This document shows, one piece after another, positions 18,541 to 27,421 of a stretch of 64,000 nt of DNA (the stretch's first letter is position 1; every line of letters starts with the position of its first letter). The DNA comes from JAPOXR01 sp965221935 (GTDB taxonomy: Bacteria; Pseudomonadota; Alphaproteobacteria; Rhodobacterales; Rhodobacteraceae), in NCBI GenBank assembly GCA_965221935.1, contig CBDCSZ010000051.1:124001-188000 (forward strand). Direction: 5' to 3'. A program made the position numbers and the translations under genes. Below the pieces are notes generated by a model. The model did no database searches. It saw only the letters and a list, made by a program, of their open reading frames with translations, and was not told the origin of the DNA.

Positions 18541-19028
18541 GGAACAAATGTTCAGGCAAAACACCCCGATACGCCAAAAAAGAGCGCAAAATCAACAGGT
18601 TATGCCGCCAAAACAGGGAAAAACGGGGATGAAGGTCCGATTAACCCAAGAAGTCGGGATCGTATTCATGAGTTCAACCGCCGTCCGGTGAATTGCCCCA
18701 CCGAAGAACGATGGCGGCCATCTCTGCCGGCCAGAGCGCCGCACGGACTTGAAGTACGGCAAGACCGGGAAAAACGGGCAAGACAGGATTCTTCGTCATT
18801 GGTTCGGCACCGTCGGTGCGCGGCGATCTTTCTGGAAGCCTGGTCAGGGCATTCCAGGCATTTGAGCGTGCAATCCAAGGACAGGCTTTCTTGATCGGCA
18901 TTTATACGACTTGCGCGTGACATTTCGGAAAACATGGATGAAGATGTGGTCGGACTGGCGCCGGGCTTTCTCCAAACCGCATAATGACCGCCGTCTGTCT
19001 CATTGTCGGAATAGTGTTCCCAATTTTC
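18541..19028. other. No gene seen
   Basis: Short frames on both strands (for example 18666-18935) lack start context, codon bias or recognisable motifs. Nothing identifiable. Confidence 0.5.
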
Positions 19029-19391
19029 TCAACCGCTCGGGGGGTGCCAAGCGACGTGATCCTGTAGTCGGGCAATCTGAAAGGGGGAGATCGTAATGTC
19101 AAAAAGCAGGCCGTCGTATCCTGAAACTGCCAGCATGACCTCTCTTGTCATCTTGAACTGCTCAGCCGGCGGGCGCGCGAAGCGATACCGAATGCGACAG
19201 TCAATCGCATTTCCATTGAGTCCTTGGACCCATGACAGTGTGTCCCTTTCCAGACAGCAGGCTGGTTCATGGCCGCTCAACTCTTGACGAACTGCAGTCA
19301 GCACTTTGCGATTTCCGCGGGCCGGAAAGACATCTCTCAGAAACCCGCTCATCGGCGAATTGGGATCATCAATCTGACGCACCAGAGACAT
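19029..19391 (-). CDS. Hypothetical protein or remnant
   Basis: From an ATG at 19391 the frame gives ~120 residues (SGFLRDVFPARGNRKVLTAV, CCLERDTLSWVQGLNGNAID, KMTREVMLAVSGYDGLLFDI) with protein-like composition and lower GC than the flanks. The frame is open much further upstream (to 19895), but that part is antisense to a Toprim fragment and overlaps a transposase fragment in another frame. No family recognised. Confidence 0.3.
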   Translation of the reverse strand: MSLVRQIDDPNSPMSGFLRDVFPARGNRKVLTAVRQELSGHEPACCLERDTLSWVQGLNGNAIDCRIRYRFARPPAEQFKMTREVMLAVSGYDGLLFDITISPFQIARLQDHVAWHPPSG

Positions 19392-19417
19392 TTTTCCATC
19401 CGACACTTTTTTTAGTA

Positions 19418-19630
19418 CTACAGTTGTGTTTGACCCGTACGTCGCTTGTAGTGCGCCTTTGCCGCGCCAGCCTGGTGTTTTCGCCGCCACAGCGACCAGC
19501 TCATGATGAATGAGCTGGATTCCGGCGGCCTGAGCAGGAGCCTGGCAATCAGGTGTCTGAGTTCCGGAACGCTCGGCGCCTGTGCCGTCATGCGGGCCAG
19601 GCGCCGGGTCCGGGATTTGGACTCCTTTTG
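19418..19630 (-). pseudogene. IS701-like transposase, C-terminal fragment (copy 1)
   Basis: Reads RRLARMTAQAPSVPELRHLI, ARLLLRPPESSSFIMSWSLW, RRKHQAGAAKAHYKRR, ending GQTQL-stop. The VPELRxLxxxLLLRPP ... WSxWRRxHQ ... HYKRR tail is typical of IS701-type DDE transposases. A diverged second copy lies at 32625-32860. The similarity stops near 19630, where a Toprim frame on the other strand begins. Confidence 0.55.
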
Positions 19631-19760
19631 TTCTGTGGCTATGACGCCGATCCCGCCGGCGACCGCGCCGCGCGATGCCTCGAGGCGCAGGACCCGAAAG
19701 TCCGGCGCATGCGGCCGGACGGCGGCAAGGACTGGAACGAGATCCTCCGGAAACGGAAGG
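19631..19760 (+). pseudogene. Toprim-domain fragment
   Basis: The plus strand reads LLFCGYDADPAGDRAAR then KVRRMRPDGGKDWNEILRKR. The DxDxxG-type metal site (YDADPAGDRAA) followed by a GGKDWNE motif is the C-terminal half of the Toprim domain found in plasmid and phage primase-like or relaxase-associated (DUF3991-Toprim) proteins. Everything upstream is missing. After RKR the frame becomes low-complexity. Confidence 0.5.
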
Positions 19761-20580
19761 ACGGGTCCGGCCCGCAGCGGACGCAGGCCTCCGGGCGGCT
19801 GCGCCCGAGTCAGGCGCACGCGGCAACGGCGGAATCCGCGGTCGGCGCGAATGAACAAAACGCCGGCACGCAGCCGGCGCGGGAGACCGTGACACCGTCA
19901 GAATGCGTGACAGGCGCGATCGCGCGCTCAGAGCCGGCGGGCATCATCCGCAGCGGTTCGCGGCACACTCCGTTCGTCGCCGGCGGCCGGGAAACGTGAC
20001 CGCAGGCAAGGAACGCACCGCACCGTCACAGGCGCGAAAGCGGAAAACGACGTCGTCCCGGAAACCCGCCCAGCCAGTTCAGGCCAAAACGGAAAAAATC
20101 GTCCCGACCCGAACGAAACAGCGCAGGAAATCCACGCCAGAGCAGTTCAAAAAACAACAAGCGGAAATCGGCCTGAACAGACGGATGGACTGACCGAAGA
20201 CGTCACAGCCACGAGCGCGCGGAAGACAGGATTCAGCTGCCGGGAAGGAAAGAAAACACCCGGGCAAAAGCCCCGAAGAAATCAAAGCTGTGCGCAACAA
20301 GACCCCGGAACGGAACCGAAATAATCAGGAAACCAGCCGCCGACACACCGAAAAATTCAACACTTGGTCACCGAAAAGAGCAGGAGCAACGTTTTTGATC
20401 ATTTGAACTCCACTGATGATTTCAAGAAATGGGAGTTATTACTTCCAATCAAGTCTTACCGGTCTTGTGGAGCAGTCCGGCTTTTACGATTTAAAGGACC
20501 GCTCGCCGTCGGGCTATCATGAAATCGTCGGTACCCGAAGACATGAGTTCTTGCTGCAGGACAGGGACAAGGCGAACCTG
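19761..20580. other. Low-complexity region, no clear gene
   Basis: The plus strand has a lysine/arginine/glutamine-rich frame (KRKTTSSRKPAQPVQ, TKQRRKSTPEQFKKQQAE) that could be the charged tail of the lost Toprim or mobilisation gene. It then becomes A-rich non-coding sequence from about 20200. No start, domain or regulatory site is convincing. Confidence 0.35.
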
Positions 20581-21201
20581 TCACGTATTCTCACTATCCT
20601 CGATAGCGGATGTTACGTTCTCCGGCCAGAGAGCACTGAGTGGAAAGGAGATGGCGTCAAAGGGCGACAGCGAGACCGGCGCATCAACGACAAGCGTTGC
20701 AAGCAATACCCACAGTCCGTTGCGAAGCTCGAAGGCCTCCAGTGTACGCACATCGGGATCCAGGAACCAGAGATGGGAAACCCTCTCCCGGGCATAGACG
20801 GCGCGCTTCTCGCCCTGGTCAAACTGCCTGGTCGATGGCGACAGCACCTCGCACACCCAGTCCGGCGCCTGGGTGAAATAGGCCCCCTCCATGTCCTCTG
20901 ACATGGTTTCGCGCCGCCAGCCCGCAAGGTCAGGCACGACGATGTCCTCGCCAAGGTGCAGTTCCGGCTCGTCAAGGATCACCCAGCCGCCGGGTCCTCC
21001 ATCGCCATAGTTGAATGGCGGGCCGATCTTCATTCCCAGTCCCGAACTCGCCCAGGCATGACGCTTGGCCGGTCTTGGCTGCGTGTGCAGCGTTCCGGCG
21101 ACCACTTCTGCCACCATGTGGGGCGGAGCGTTCAAAACGTCCTGGTAGGTTGCCGGTCCGGAGACCCTCGCAATGCGCTCTGCTCTGCCCATGCCTTGCA
21201 C
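20581..21201 (-). CDS. Uma2-family endonuclease (DUF820)
   Basis: 206 residues, full length for the family. It has the PD-(D/E)XK-like Uma2 core: YQDVLNAPPHMVAEVVAGTL with the conserved Glu-Val/Ile segment, VILDEPELHLGEDIVVPDLA (GxDxxxPDLA metal motif), GWRRE, PDWVCEVLSPSTRQFDQGEK (xxEVLSPST with Glu and the Lys), ending LWFLDPDVRTLEAFELRNG. These residues are all present, so it is probably active. Uma2 proteins are very abundant in cyanobacteria and some alphaproteobacteria and often travel with mobile DNA; their role is poorly known. The start is ATG 21201; a downstream methionine is possible. It is the only intact gene in this stretch of debris. Confidence 0.8.
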   Translation of the reverse strand: MQGMGRAERIARVSGPATYQDVLNAPPHMVAEVVAGTLHTQPRPAKRHAWASSGLGMKIGPPFNYGDGGPGGWVILDEPELHLGEDIVVPDLAGWRRETMSEDMEGAYFTQAPDWVCEVLSPSTRQFDQGEKRAVYARERVSHLWFLDPDVRTLEAFELRNGLWVLLATLVVDAPVSLSPFDAISFPLSALWPENVTSAIEDSENT

Positions 21202-21289
21202 TCACTGTTGCTTGCGCAGAAGAATAACCGATGCTGTGCGGACTGTCAGATACAAAACAGCAAAGCGGAATCAGGTTAACCCGGATATC

Positions 21290-21455
21290 TCATGACGGGG
21301 GGTTGTACGAGGCCGGTTTCGACGGAGGATCAATCACCTCGGACGCCAGGAGCGGCGCTTCTTCCATGGCTACTACAACGAGCACTGCGACCTGCCGCTC
21401 TACAACTTTCGCGGCGAGAAACTCATCTGTGCGATGCTGCGCACCTCCAACCGGG
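21290..21455 (+). pseudogene. IS1380-family transposase remnant with internal deletion
   Basis: It begins with GLYEAGFDGGSITSDA, the N-terminal motif of IS1380 transposases (compare ADFSGGTITSNAG in the intact copy at 34258). It then jumps, in another frame, to QERRFFHGYYNEHCDLPLYN (compare QERRCCHGYYDEHCYLPLLY). About 150 residues between these motifs are deleted. It differs from the intact copy at many positions, so it came from a different IS1380 member. Confidence 0.6.
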
Positions 21456-22455
21456 CGGAACATGATGGGCCAAGAGAAACCAAACCTCGGTCAGGAATAT
21501 CAACCATGGTATTATCGAGCGCAAAGGATCCATCAAGTAATGTAAGGGTAAAGCAACCAGGACGACTACAGCCATGAAGACTCCAGGAGATGCTCTGAAA
21601 ACTCGAGATAATCTTGGCGGGCGAAGTCACCGCAACGATCCTGAAGGGGTGATCTTCATTTCATATCTTGAGAGTTGTCTACATCCTTCCCTTCCACCAG
21701 CCCAGGAACTCCCGGAACCGCTCCTTTAAGGACAGGGGAGGAAAACAAGAAAGCGCTCGCTCGACAGCACCTGGCATCCAAGCCTTTCCAGGGCCGAAAA
21801 CGCAAGTCAGGGAGGACAAGCCCGTCGCCTGACATCCGGTTTTTTGGCAGCCTCCATGTACAGTCGGCGAAAGCCCCTAACGTCGGAAACGCAGTCGGTT
21901 CGGTGAATCGCTCGGTGACATGAGGCACAAAGTACTTCAAAATCCTCCTTGACGACCCTTCGAGAGCATCCTTCCCTCAGTTCACTGAACGGTGTCAGGT
22001 GGTGAAGTTCAAGTTAATGAAGTTTCAGTATTGGCAACCCGTTTGTGGAGCGTCACACAACGTGGCACGGCGCGGCGGCCACGCTGAATCCCGAGTTCGC
22101 GGATACCAGAGATGAAGGTTGTGCCGATGGTGACCTCATCATCGACCGGTGCCTGTGAGATATCAAAGACACTGTTCGAAACAGGGCCGACGGAGTGTTC
22201 ACCGCCACAGGACGGAGTGGCCGCTGACCTGAAACGGTTCAATCAGCCAAACCGTCCGCAATTTCGGCGCAAAAACCGTGGCAGCTCGGGAAACTTGACG
22301 CCACGGAACCGTCAGCAGCTTCCTTGGATACCGAGGAGGTATTCTCATTGTCACAAAGCTCATGATTGGCGTTTCATGTGTTTGACGATGAAGCGCACAG
22401 CTATCAAGGGTGTCGACGCCACCGCCAATAAGCGCCAGATCAATCCCGCGTTGAT
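21456..22455. other. No gene seen
   Basis: About 1 kb downstream of the sugar isomerase gene with only short frames that lack recognisable motifs. Base composition is mixed. It may hold the terminator of the sugar operon, but I see no strong hairpin followed by a T-run. Confidence 0.45.
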
Positions 22456-23511
22456 CTATTCGATTCCCAGTATCCTGCGGTTTGCGGCCTCATCAGTGCC
22501 GCCCCCTGCGAAATCGTCAAAGGCCTTGTCGGTGACGCGTATGATGTGATCGGCGACAAACCGTGCGCCTTCACGCGCGCCAGCCTCCGGGTCCTTCAAG
22601 CAGCACTCCCATTCCACGACCGCCCATCCATCGAAATCATTGGCTGCCATCTTTGAAAACACCGCACCGAAATCGACCTGCCCGTCGCCGAGGCTTCGGA
22701 AGCGTCCGGCACGGTTCAACCACGGTTGGTACCCCGAGTAGACCCCTTGCCGCCCGGTTGGGTTGAATTCCGCATCCTTGACGTGGAACATTCGAATCCG
22801 GTCTTTGTAGATGTCAATATTTGCAAGATAATCGAGGCATTGAAGAACATAGTGCGAGGGATCATAAAGCATGCAGGCTCGCGCGTGATTGCCCGTTCGC
22901 TCCAGAAACATTTCGAATGTGACGCCATCATGCAGGTCCTCACCGGGGTGGATTTCGAAACAGATATCGACCCCGCATTCCTCGGCGTGATCGAGGATCG
23001 GTTTCCATCGCTTTGCCAGCTCATCAAATGCCGTTTCGACCAGCCCGGCTGGGCGCTGTGGCCAAGGGTAGATGAAGGGCCAGGCCAAGGCGCCCGAGAA
23101 AGTGGCATGAGCGTCGAACCCCATGTTCTTGGATGCACTCAGCGCCTTTCTGACTTGATCCACGGCCCATCGCTGACGCATTGATGGATTGCCTCTTGCC
23201 TCAGGTGCGGCGAAGCCATCGAATGCTGTGTCATAGGCGGGGTGAACTGCCACGAGCTGGCCTTGCAGGTGCGTTGAAAGCTCGGTCACCTTGACGCCGT
23301 TTTCAGCGGCCTTGCCTATGAATTCGTCACAGTAATCCTTGCTTTCGGCGGCCTTCGAAAGGTCCATCAAGCGACCGTCCCAGCTGGGGACCTGAACCCC
23401 GTCATACCCGCAGTCTGCAGCCCACTTTGTGATCGCGTCCCATGAATTGAAAGGCTCGTTGTCGCCGGCGAATTGCGCCAGAAAAAGGCCGGGTCCCTTG
23501 ATCGTTTTCAT
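22456..23511 (-). CDS. Sugar phosphate isomerase/epimerase-like TIM-barrel protein
   Basis: 351 residues of the xylose isomerase-like TIM barrel (AP endonuclease 2 fold). Metal-site residues expected at strand ends are visible: CFEIHPGEDLHDG (Glu, His), LYDPSHYVLQ (Asp, His), MFHVKDAEF (His, Asp) and VVEWECC (Glu). The N-terminus MKTIKGPGLFLAQFAGD and the CGYDGVQVPSWDGR motif are typical of the family members found in sugar and inositol catabolic operons with Gfo/Idh dehydrogenases. Co-oriented with xylA, 20 bases downstream of it. Exact substrate unknown; it may isomerise or epimerise a keto-sugar made by the oxidoreductase that now lies at 31203. Confidence 0.82.
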   Translation of the reverse strand: MKTIKGPGLFLAQFAGDNEPFNSWDAITKWAADCGYDGVQVPSWDGRLMDLSKAAESKDYCDEFIGKAAENGVKVTELSTHLQGQLVAVHPAYDTAFDGFAAPEARGNPSMRQRWAVDQVRKALSASKNMGFDAHATFSGALAWPFIYPWPQRPAGLVETAFDELAKRWKPILDHAEECGVDICFEIHPGEDLHDGVTFEMFLERTGNHARACMLYDPSHYVLQCLDYLANIDIYKDRIRMFHVKDAEFNPTGRQGVYSGYQPWLNRAGRFRSLGDGQVDFGAVFSKMAANDFDGWAVVEWECCLKDPEAGAREGARFVADHIIRVTDKAFDDFAGGGTDEAANRRILGIE

Positions 23512-23531
23512 CTCACTATTCCTATCAAGTG

Positions 23532-24827
23532 TCAGACAAAACGGTTGACGATGTTTTCGAGCACTTCCTGCCGACCCGAACGTGGCTGTGGATCAATGCC
23601 TTCCGATTCGAACCTGTTGGCGATGCTGGCCAAATCGCTTTCCAACATGGCTCGTGCTTCGGCTGCGTCCCAGTCGGCATAGCGCTCCATGCGCAGGGCC
23701 TCCAGAGTGCCGTCCTCAAGCATCGCCGCGGCTGCCTTGAAACCGCGCGCGCAGACGTCGATAGCGCCTGCATGGGCGGCGACCAGGTCTTCGGCATCCA
23801 GTGACTGGCGCCGGACCTTGGCGTCGAAATTGGTGCCGCCCGTAGTGAAGCCGCCCGCCTTGAGGACTTCATAGTAAGCAAGTGCGACCTCTGGCACGTT
23901 GTTGGGGAACTGGTCAGTGTCCCAACCGGACTGATAGTCGTTTCTGTTCATGTCGATTGATCCGAAGATGCCAAGCGACGCAGCCAGGGCAAGTTCATGC
24001 TCGAACGAATGACCGGCAAGGATCGCGTGTCCTTGCTCGATGTTGATCTTGACTTCATTCTCGAGCCCAAAATCCTTGAGGAAGCCGTAGACGGCAGCGA
24101 CGTCGTAATCATGCTGATGCTTCGATGGCTCTTGAGGCTTGGGCTCGACAAGGATCGTGCCTTCGAACCCGATCTTGTATTTGTAATCGACAACCATCTG
24201 CAGAAATCGACCTGCCTGCTTGCGTTCGCGCGCAAGATCGGTGTTGAGGAGTGTGTCATAACCCTCGCGCCCGCCCCAAAGAACGTAGTTCTGCCCACCC
24301 AATTTGTGGGTTGCGTCCATGCAGAGCTTTACGGTTGCCGCAGACCAAGCAAAAACATCCGGATCAGGGTTTGTCGCGGCGCCGGCCATAAACCGCCGAT
24401 GGGAAAACAAATTGGCCGTGCCCCACAGAAGGCGCGTCTTGCCGCTGCTCATCTTGGCAGCGAACAGATCGATGATCTCTTCGAAGTTGCGGCGGCACTC
24501 GGCAAAGGAAGTGCCTTCAGGGCGGATGTCCGCATCATGGAAACAAAAGAACGGCGCACCCAAAATGTCGAACATCTCGAAGGCAACCTCAGCCTTCAGC
24601 CGCGCATGTTCCATCGTTTCGCCGAACCAGGGCCGGGCGAATGTCTGCCCGCCAAACGGGTCGCCGCCTTCCCAGGCAAACGAGTGCCAGTAAGCCACGG
24701 CAAATCGGAGATGCTCTTCCATGCGCTTGCCCAGGATCAACTCATCGGGATCGTAATGCCGATAGGCCAAGCCGTCGGTTTCCGGATCATATCGCAGCGG
24801 GTGAATATCGCCGAAGAACCTGCTCAT
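23532..24827 (-). CDS. xylA: Xylose isomerase
   Basis: 431 residues, usual for class II XylA. Diagnostic segments: YWHSFAWEGGDPFGGQTF, the catalytic histidine in FCFHDADIRPEG, YVLWGGREGYDTLLNTD, metal-binding VEPKPQEPSKHQHDYD (Glu, Lys), INIEQGHAILAGHSFEHE, and GSIDMNRNDYQSGWDTDQFP with the second metal-site Asp residues. All are intact. It converts D-xylose to D-xylulose. A xylulokinase gene is not present nearby. The ATG at 24827 overlaps the stop of an upstream broken frame in ATGA, so it once belonged to a longer operon. Confidence 0.95.
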   Translation of the reverse strand: MSRFFGDIHPLRYDPETDGLAYRHYDPDELILGKRMEEHLRFAVAYWHSFAWEGGDPFGGQTFARPWFGETMEHARLKAEVAFEMFDILGAPFFCFHDADIRPEGTSFAECRRNFEEIIDLFAAKMSSGKTRLLWGTANLFSHRRFMAGAATNPDPDVFAWSAATVKLCMDATHKLGGQNYVLWGGREGYDTLLNTDLARERKQAGRFLQMVVDYKYKIGFEGTILVEPKPQEPSKHQHDYDVAAVYGFLKDFGLENEVKINIEQGHAILAGHSFEHELALAASLGIFGSIDMNRNDYQSGWDTDQFPNNVPEVALAYYEVLKAGGFTTGGTNFDAKVRRQSLDAEDLVAAHAGAIDVCARGFKAAAAMLEDGTLEALRMERYADWDAAEARAMLESDLASIANRFESEGIDPQPRSGRQEVLENIVNRFV

Positions 24828-25250
24828 GGAGTGGCCTCATTTTGGTTCAAGTCAAGAATTTCGGGAGGCAGGTATTCGGGCACGCAGGCGGCTGGGACGT
24901 GTGTTCGTGGCGGTGATAGGGGACGCGTACCGCTCGGGATACGCAAGATTCCCGGCGCCCAATGAACTTCAGCATCGAAGTGCCAATCCATGACCAAATC
25001 TTTCAAACTGCTCCCGCACGCCCTAGGCCACCGGTTGCCCACTTTCGGACAAAGCGGAAAACCCGGTCCGACCAAGGTGCATTCTCATAGGCCGCAACCA
25101 ACCCGCCGTTGCTCACAGACGCATCTTGAACAGGTGGTATGCTGGGATGCACCCTCAAGAATACCTCGACCCGGCCACATCCAACCGGCGTCCCATTCAT
25201 CTTCATGATGATAACCGCGTTCAAGCGTCCGGACAAGTTTCTGTACCTGC
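24828..25250 (-). other. Unrecognised gene remnants upstream of xylA
   Basis: Two overlapping minus-strand frames remain. One (25003-25254) reads NAVIIMKMNGTPVGCGRVEV and GLVAAYENAPWSDRVFRFV. The other reads DWHFDAEVHWAPGILRIPSG to LPPEILDLNQNEATP and stops exactly over the xylA start (ATGA). The perfect overlap suggests that the second frame is the true 3' end of a former operon gene cut off by the insertion cluster at 25251. Family not recognised. Confidence 0.35.
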
Positions 25251-25792
25251 TCATGACATATGAAGCGGCGGGGTCTCACCGATTCGCCGACTTTCGAGAT
25301 ACTCGTCGGGGGTCATTCCATCAAGGGAGTCGTGCGGCCTCCAGCCGTTGTAGAGTTCCATATATTCGTCGATGAGGGGTCTGAGCCCGGAGACGTTCAC
25401 GGCGGTGTCCTGAACATTGTAGAACTCGTTTCTGAGCGTCGCCTGCATACGTTCGACGCGTCCGTTCTGTTTCGGCGACTTCGGCGGCAAAACGGCGAGG
25501 GTGATGTTTCTGTCTCCGCACGCGGCCTCGAACTCGGCCATGAACTCGGAGCCGCCGTCGACCTGCACGGCCTCGACTGAGAACGGCGCCTGGCGGACCA
25601 GCTTGTCAAGGAAGCGGGCGGGCGCTGGCCGCGGTCGCGTTTGAGGCGGCCATGCCGCAGCCCCAGCGCGAGAGACGGTCGACGGCGGTGAAGTGTCTGA
25701 CGGTCCGGCCGGGCCGCAGCGACACGGTGAGCGTGTCGACCTGGACCGCCTGCCCGGGCCGTTCGGCCCGCAGCGCGCGGGGGATCCGCACC

Positions 25793-27175
25793 ATAAGCGT
25801 TAACTTGGTTGACATAACCGGGCGCTCTGCTATTGTGCCGCATCGATGGTTTTGGGGAGCGGCGCGGCATGAAAGAGGACTGGGACCTGCTGCTGGGTTT
25901 TCTTCCGCCCGGCTGGGAGGCGCTGGCGGCGGAGTCGGGCGCGCTGAAGGGGCTGCGGAAGGACAAGTCGCCGGAAAATCTGCTCCGTGTGCTTCTGCTT
26001 CATCTTGGCTGCGGGCACTCTCTGCGTGAAACCGCTGTGCGGGCCCGCCGCGCCGGCCTTGCGGATCTGTCGTCGGTGGCGCTGATGAAGCGCCTCGCCA
26101 AGGCCGGTCCGTGGCTTCATTCGCTGTGCCGCGCGCTGTTCGAGGAGCGGGGCGGCGCGCTGTCCGGCTCCCCGGACGGCGGGTTCGAGGTCCGCCTGGT
26201 GGACGCGACGACGGTGAAGGAGCCGGGAAAGACGGGTTCGCTGTGGCGGCTCCACTACAGCGTGCGCCTGCCTTCCCTGGTCTGCGACCATTTCCGGCTG
26301 ACGGAGACCGAGGGTCCGGGGACCGGCGAGTCGTTCCGGCAGTTCCCGGTGGAGCGCGGCGACTGCCTGATCGGAGACCGCGGCTATTCGACCGCCGCCG
26401 GCATCGGGCATGTCGCGCGCTCCGGCGGCCATGCCTTGGTGCGTGTGAACACCGGTTCCCTTCGCCTCGCCGGTCCGGACGGCGGGAGCTTCGACCTGCT
26501 TGGCGCTGTCGCCGGGCTGGACCGTCCCGGCCATGCCTCGTCATGGCCGGCGGCGGCCGGCGGCGGTTCCGTCCCTTTGGCGCCCGGGCGGGTCTGCGCG
26601 GTCCGGAAGTCGGACGCGGCCATCGATCTCGCGCACAGGAAGCTGCTCCGGAAGGCGTCCAGAAAAGGCACGGTCCCCAAGCCGCAGTCGCTGGAGTTCG
26701 CCAAGTATGTGATCGTGTTCACGACCCTCCCCGAGGCCGGCTTCACGCCGGAGGAGGTTCTGGACTGGTACCGTCTGAGGTGGCAGGTGGAGCTGGTGTT
26801 CAAGCGTTTCAAGTCGGCCGCGCAGCTCGGGCACCTTCCCAAGCGAGACGGCGAGAGTTCAAGGGCGTGGCTTTACGGCAAGCTCTTCACCGCCCTGCTC
26901 GCCGAAAAGCTGATCGCCCACGCGAGCGCCGTTTCCCCCTGGGGATACGACCTCCCCGCCCGGCCGCGTCGGCAGCAGGTGGCGTGAGTTCAAGCTCATG
27001 TTCAACCAGGTCCGCCGAACGATCGAGCCCGGCATTCCCCTGCCCGAGCTCCTGGCGGACTGGCCCGCGATATCCCGTGGCCTCTCGGAGCCGCCGCGAA
27101 AACGCCGTCCGCAAATGGAAAGATACTTCCCGATCGGAATGAAGACAGAGGAACAGAAAACAAGTTAACGCTTAT
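25793..27175. mobile_element. IS4-like insertion sequence, 1,383 bp, with 13-bp target duplication
   Basis: Ends are exact inverted repeats, ATAAGCGTTAACTTG on the left and its complement CAAGTTAACGCTTAT on the right, 15 bases. They are flanked by the direct repeat GGGGATCCGCACC at 25780-25792 and 27176-27188. A 10-13 bp duplication is normal for the IS4 family. Joining the flanks restores the reading frame of the interrupted integrase (HAVRIP into RIPRALRAERPG). It carries a single transposase gene. Confidence 0.92.
25869..27168 (+). pseudogene. IS4-family transposase with one frameshift
   Basis: From ATG 25869 (MKEDWDLLLGFLPPGWEAL) the frame shows IS4 landmarks: the first Asp in EVRLVDATTVKEPGKTGS, the second in DCLIGDRGYSTAAGIGH, and the Y-R-E-K signature in LDWYRLRWQVELVFKRFKS. 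At about 26960 (a run CCGCCCGGCCG) the frame stops early as PRRQQVA. One base over, it continues as GRVGSRWREFKLMFNQVRR and EPPRKRRPQMERYF to a TAA at 27166-27168, eight bases inside the right inverted repeat. The true protein would be ~432 residues; the catalytic triad lies before the shift. It may be a sequencing error or a genuine inactivating indel. Confidence 0.82.
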
Positions 27176-27421
27176 GGGGATCCGCACCGCGTGCGGCCGC
27201 CGGCTCCGGCGGCTCCGGCGGCTGTGCGCCGTGAAGGCGCTGACCGGGGCCATGCGGCCTCTGCGGACCAGATCGCGGATGGCCCGCCCGCCCGTCGCGT
27301 CGGAGACCCTGATCCCCTCCCGGCGGAGCACGGCGGCGATCTTGCCCCTTCCCCAGGCCGGGAACCTTTTCCGCAGCTCCCGCACGCGGCCCTCGAGCCC
27401 GCGGGCGCAGCTCCGGCCGGC